From Oscillospiraceae bacterium (GTDB lineage Bacteria; Bacillota; Clostridia; Oscillospirales; Ruminococcaceae): a DNA stretch of 9,708 bases. Position 1 is the stretch's first letter; every line of letters begins with the position of its first letter. The stretch lies in the NCBI GenBank assembly GCA_029005335.1, contig JAQXFT010000079.1, positions 1-9,708 on the forward strand, given 5' to 3'. Of this stretch, positions 7,601-9,708 are shown piece after piece. The notes under the pieces were generated by a model, which saw only the letters and a program-made list of their open reading frames with translations, ran no database searches and was not told the origin of the DNA. The position numbers were made by a program, and so were the translations under genes.

Positions 7601-7874
7601 TAAAAACATGATAGCAACAAATCTTGTCAGAAAGATTTCCGAACCTGAACCGAATACAATAACACTCCTCGAAAGCGGAAAGATTCACTATGTCATCTCA
7701 ACATCGGCAAAGGGCAGACTTCCGGCAAGAGACAGCGTTAAGCTCAGAAGAAAATCTGTTGAACGTTCAATATGCAGTCTGACTGCTATTGATACCGCAA
7801 GAGCATTGGCAAACGTTCTCGCTACCAACAGAACTATTGATGATGTTGAGCTTGTAGACATAACAAAAATATAA
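4683..7874 (+). CDS. carB: Carbamoyl-phosphate synthase, large subunit
   Basis: CarB makes carbamoyl phosphate from bicarbonate, ammonia and two ATP. At 1063 residues it is full length (E. coli about 1073). It has two homologous ATP-grasp halves (about 1-400 and 550-935), joined by an oligomerisation region, and a C-terminal MGS-like allosteric domain (about 936-1063, GTSGTASYL). The repeated halves show in VIGSGPIIIGQAAEFDY (from 12) against VFGSGPIRIGQGIEFDY (from 554), GGQT twice, and the metal-binding IEVNPR twice (E298/N300 and E830/N832). ATG 4683 follows AGGAGG (4668-4673), which lies inside carA. Only one carAB pair is visible; whether a second, arginine-specific pair exists cannot be known here. 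Nothing is truncated or shifted. Confidence 0.98.
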   Translation: MPLRSDIKKVLVIGSGPIIIGQAAEFDYAGAQACRALKQEGLEVVLINSNPATIMTDKAMADKIYIEPLTLDVVKRVIEIEKPDSVLSTLGGQTGLTLSMQLAEEGFLESHNVKLLGAVPETIHKAEDRQAFKDTMEKIGEPCIPSKVVETIDDAVEFAETIGYPVIVRPAFTLGGTGGGIANNEEELRDISKNGLRLSPITQVLIEKCISGWKEIEFEVIRDRKGNVITVCSMENFDPVGIHTGDSIVIAPAVTLSDREYQMLRTAAINIISELKVEGGCNCQFALHPTSFEYAVIEVNPRVSRSSALASKATGYPIAKVATRIAIGYTLDEIINQVTGKTYACFEPALDYVVIKFPKWAFDKFVYAKRTLGTQMKATGEVMAIGTSFEQAMMKAVRSIELGLDSMNLKKLEKNSTAEIMQMLQTVDDERAFQVYEALKRGISVDEIHRITMIDKWFLNKLMNLVNLERWLADGELTVEKYNTAKQYGYLDSTIERMSGQKCPIHRDAVFKMVDTCAGEFKAETPYFYSTFDEENEAQQFIERTNTGKKKVIVFGSGPIRIGQGIEFDYCSVHCVWTLKEMGYEAIICNNNPETVSTDFDTGDRLYFDPLTKEDVSSIIATEKPYGVVVQFGGQTAIKLTRHLADMGVNILGTSADMIDAAEDRERFDEVLEKCGIPRPCGHTVMTTEEAVKAAESLGYPVLLRPSYVLGGQNMIIAHSEADVVEYMGIITSHMIENPVLIDKYMMGTEVEVDAICDGKDFLIPGIMEHIERAGVHSGDSISVYPAQNLSKKIKETIIEYTGRLAKELHVIGLVNIQYVVYNNQVYVIEVNPRSSRTVPYISKVTGIPMVDIATKIMFGATLKDLGYESGLYPEGDYVAVKVPVFSFEKLQDVDTMLGPEMKSTGECLGIAHTFEDALLKGLVGAGYDLKKEGGVFISVRDTDKSEIVAIADKFSRMGFELYGTSGTASYLNKNMIATNLVRKISEPEPNTITLLESGKIHYVISTSAKGRLPARDSVKLRRKSVERSICSLTAIDTARALANVLATNRTIDDVELVDITKI

Positions 7875-7881
7875 CAAAATA

Positions 7882-7904
7882 CGGGCGGAATAAGTTTCCG
7901 CCCG
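7882..7904 (+). other. Intra-operon hairpin between carB and pyrK
   Basis: CGGGCGGAA (7882-7890) and TTCCGCCCG (7896-7904) form a perfect 9-bp stem with a five-base loop in the 56-base gap after carB. No T-run follows on the plus strand (next bases AACGTTTATG), so it should not terminate efficiently. It may protect the upstream mRNA end, mark a processing site, or lower expression of pyrKD relative to carAB. On the minus strand it is followed by T-rich sequence, but no gene there needs a terminator. Confidence 0.6.
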
Positions 7905-7930
7905 AACGTTTATGAAAAGGGTGAAATAAA

Positions 7931-8707
7931 TTGAAGTATACACAGGGAAAATATCCTATACTGAAAAAATCCGCAATAGCAAGAAATATATACAGCTTTG
8001 AAATACTCTGTCCGGAGGTTGCGGAGATTGCCTCAGCAGGACAGTTTGTGCATATCAGGGTTGAGGGCTTTACGCTTCGCCGTCCGGTATCGATATGCGG
8101 AATAAATAAAAATAAAGGTACTCTCAGAATCGTTTTTGAAATCAGGGGAGAGGGAACAGAAATGCTCTCACATCTCAATGAGGGAAGCTTAATAGATATG
8201 CTTGCACCATTAGGTCACGGCTTTACACTTAATCAGGATTTCAGAAAAGTGATACTCATAGGCGGAGGAATAGGAACTCCCCCGATGTTACCGCTTGCGG
8301 AATTTTATGGAGATAAAGCAACAGTAATTACAGGCTTCAGAAGTGCTGATGCTGTTATACTTCAGAATGATTTCAAATCAAGCGGTGCTGAAACAATACT
8401 TTGTACTGATGACGGAAGTCTCGGAATACATGGATTTGTAACACAGCCCTTTGAAGAAATTATAAATTCTGAAAACATTGATGCAGTATATGCGTGCGGA
8501 CCTATGCCGATGCTGAAAAATATTTCAAAAAAATCAATTGAAAGAAATATATACTGCGAAATTTCACTTGAGGAGCGTATGGGCTGCGGAATCGGAGCTT
8601 GTCTTGTATGTGCATGCAGAACTAAAAAGAATGATGAGGAATATTTTGCACACGTATGCAAGGAAGGACCTGTATTCAATGCAAAGGAGGTAATTTTCAA
8701 TGGCTGA
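7931..8707 (+). CDS. pyrK: Dihydroorotate dehydrogenase electron-transfer subunit (FAD, 2Fe-2S)
   Basis: PyrK passes electrons from the FMN of PyrD to NAD+ in the class 1B dihydroorotate dehydrogenase heterotetramer. The 258-residue protein has an N-terminal ferredoxin-reductase-type barrel with the FAD motif LRRPVSI (49-55), a nucleotide-binding domain with IGGGIGTPPMLPLA (110-123) and YACGPMPML (187-195), and a C-terminal 2Fe-2S loop. The cluster ligands are C219, C224, C227 and C243, the CX4CX2CX15C arrangement typical of PyrK. The start is TTG at 7931: the frame is closed by TGA at 7922, no nearby in-frame ATG keeps the conserved N-terminus, and AAGGGTG (about 7917-7923) serves as ribosome-binding site. 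The end overlaps pyrD by eight bases, so the partners are translationally coupled. Confidence 0.96.
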   Translation: MKYTQGKYPILKKSAIARNIYSFEILCPEVAEIASAGQFVHIRVEGFTLRRPVSICGINKNKGTLRIVFEIRGEGTEMLSHLNEGSLIDMLAPLGHGFTLNQDFRKVILIGGGIGTPPMLPLAEFYGDKATVITGFRSADAVILQNDFKSSGAETILCTDDGSLGIHGFVTQPFEEIINSENIDAVYACGPMPMLKNISKKSIERNIYCEISLEERMGCGIGACLVCACRTKKNDEEYFAHVCKEGPVFNAKEVIFNG

Positions 8708-9611
8708 TTTATCAGTAAATATATGCGGAACAGAATTTAAAAACCCTATAATTCCTGCATCGGGAGTATTCGGATACGGCAGAGAATACGAAGAACTCTT
8801 TCCGCTGTCAGAGCTTGGCGGAATTGCTACAAAGGGTACTACCATAACAAGAAGAAACGGAAATCCCTCTCCGAGAATTGCCGAAACACCGTCAGGAATG
8901 TTAAATTCAGTAGGCTTGCAGAATCCCGGAATAGATTACTTTATAGAAACCGAACTCCCGAATCTCTTAACTAAAGATACCGTAATCATAGCAAATATAG
9001 CAGGCTCAACGGTTGAGGAATGTGTAACCATTGCGGAAAAGCTTGATAAAACTGACGTTCATATGATTGAGCTTAATATATCATGTCCGAACGTAAAGCA
9101 GGGCGGAGCAGCTTTCGGAACATCATGTGCAAGTGCCGAAAATATTACGGCAGAAGTAAGAAAGGCTACTAAAAAACCGCTTATCGTAAAGCTTTCCCCG
9201 AATGTTACAAGCATTGCAGATATTGCAAAATCAGTTGAATCAGCCGGAGCTGATGCCGTATCGCTTATAAACACACTTCTTGGTATGCGTATAGATATAA
9301 ATACACAGCGTCCGATACTTAGAAACAATGTCGGAGGACTTTCGGGAAGTGCAGTATTTCCGATAGCTGTCAGAATGGTATGGCAGACAGCAAATGCAGT
9401 AAAAATTCCTGTAATAGGAATGGGCGGAGTTTCAAGCGGTAAAGATGCGATTGAACTTATGATGGCAGGAGCTTCAGCAGTACAGGTCGGAGCTGCAATA
9501 TTTACAGACCCATATGCACCTGTTAAAATCATAGATGAAATGAATCAGTGGCTTGACAGCAAAAATATAAAATCCGTGCGTGAAATAATTGGAAGCGTAA
9601 AGCCATGGTAA
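8700..9611 (+). CDS. pyrD: Dihydroorotate dehydrogenase, catalytic subunit, class 1B
   Basis: PyrD oxidises dihydroorotate to orotate with bound FMN; with PyrK the final acceptor is NAD+. The 303-residue TIM barrel is standard for the 1B class. Visible motifs are NPIIPASGVFGYG (15-27), TKGTT (K45), NSVGLQNPG, the active-site loop NISCPNVKQGG with catalytic base C129 (Cys marks class 1; class 2 uses Ser), VKLSPN (K164), and the FMN phosphate site around IGMGGVSSG (239-247). ATG 8700 has AGGAGG (8685-8690) nine bases upstream inside pyrK. The adjacent pyrK and the absence of an N-terminal membrane extension rule out the quinone-linked class 2. The stop overlaps the next gene. Confidence 0.97.
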   Translation: MADLSVNICGTEFKNPIIPASGVFGYGREYEELFPLSELGGIATKGTTITRRNGNPSPRIAETPSGMLNSVGLQNPGIDYFIETELPNLLTKDTVIIANIAGSTVEECVTIAEKLDKTDVHMIELNISCPNVKQGGAAFGTSCASAENITAEVRKATKKPLIVKLSPNVTSIADIAKSVESAGADAVSLINTLLGMRIDINTQRPILRNNVGGLSGSAVFPIAVRMVWQTANAVKIPVIGMGGVSSGKDAIELMMAGASAVQVGAAIFTDPYAPVKIIDEMNQWLDSKNIKSVREIIGSVKPW

Positions 9612-9708
9612 AATTATATTTAATACGCCATGCGGAATCTATGGGCAATGTTGAGGAATTTTTTCAGGGTTCGCTTGATGTTGAAGTAAGTCCGAAAGGT
9701 CTTAAACA
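9605..9708 (+). CDS. Histidine phosphatase / phosphoglycerate mutase-like protein (5' part)
   Basis: Only the first 34 codons are present; the window ends inside the gene. The start MVKLYLIRHAES followed by GN and then FQGSLDVEVSPKGL matches the N-terminus of the histidine phosphatase superfamily. R8 and H9 are the RH pair in which His becomes phosphorylated, and the QGxxDxxxSxxG run is conserved in the cobC/phosphoglycerate mutase-like branch. ATG 9605 overlaps the pyrD stop by seven bases (ATGGTAA), with GGAAG (9591-9595) nine bases upstream, so it is probably co-transcribed with the pyr genes. The substrate cannot be told from this part. A role in nucleotide or sugar-phosphate dephosphorylation is only a guess. 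Confidence 0.88.
   Translation, partial: MVKLYLIRHAESMGNVEEFFQGSLDVEVSPKGLK

Overview
The window looks like chromosomal DNA from a moderately AT-rich Clostridia-type Firmicute, probably a Ruminococcus/Oscillospiraceae relative. This is inferred from strong AGGAGG-type ribosome-binding sites, AT-rich sigma-A promoters, a class I dihydroorotase, and the NAD-linked PyrK/PyrD-1B dehydrogenase pair. I see no mobile element, CRISPR array, rRNA or tRNA.

Layout. Positions 1-492 hold the 3' end of a YjjU-like patatin phospholipase gene, closed by a strong terminator at 498-528. A convergent gene on the minus strand (527-1027) encodes a small zinc-dependent phospholipase C-fold protein. The gene-poor stretch 1028-1343 holds the likely minus-strand promoter, a 13-bp-arm inverted repeat (1094-1133), a strong extended -10 promoter (1189-1217) and an attenuator leader (1237-1322). 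From 1344 the plus strand carries a tight pyrimidine operon: pyrC, pyrF, carA, carB, pyrK, pyrD. A histidine-phosphatase gene overlaps the end of pyrD and is cut by the window edge.

How the genes work together. CarA and CarB make carbamoyl phosphate, PyrC closes the dihydroorotate ring, PyrD with PyrK oxidises dihydroorotate to orotate using NAD+, and PyrF decarboxylates OMP to UMP. Aspartate transcarbamylase (pyrB) and orotate phosphoribosyltransferase (pyrE) are not in the window, and neither is pyrR.

Most interesting region. The pyr leader folds as a three-way switch like PyrR-controlled attenuators: an upstream hairpin, an antiterminator and a terminator. Its loop, however, does not carry the PyrR-binding motif as I remember it. 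An unbroken 42-codon reading frame starts at about the predicted transcription start, crosses the terminator and overlaps the pyrC start by 11 bases. That layout resembles the E. coli pyrBI leader-peptide attenuator. Which mechanism operates cannot be settled from this sequence.
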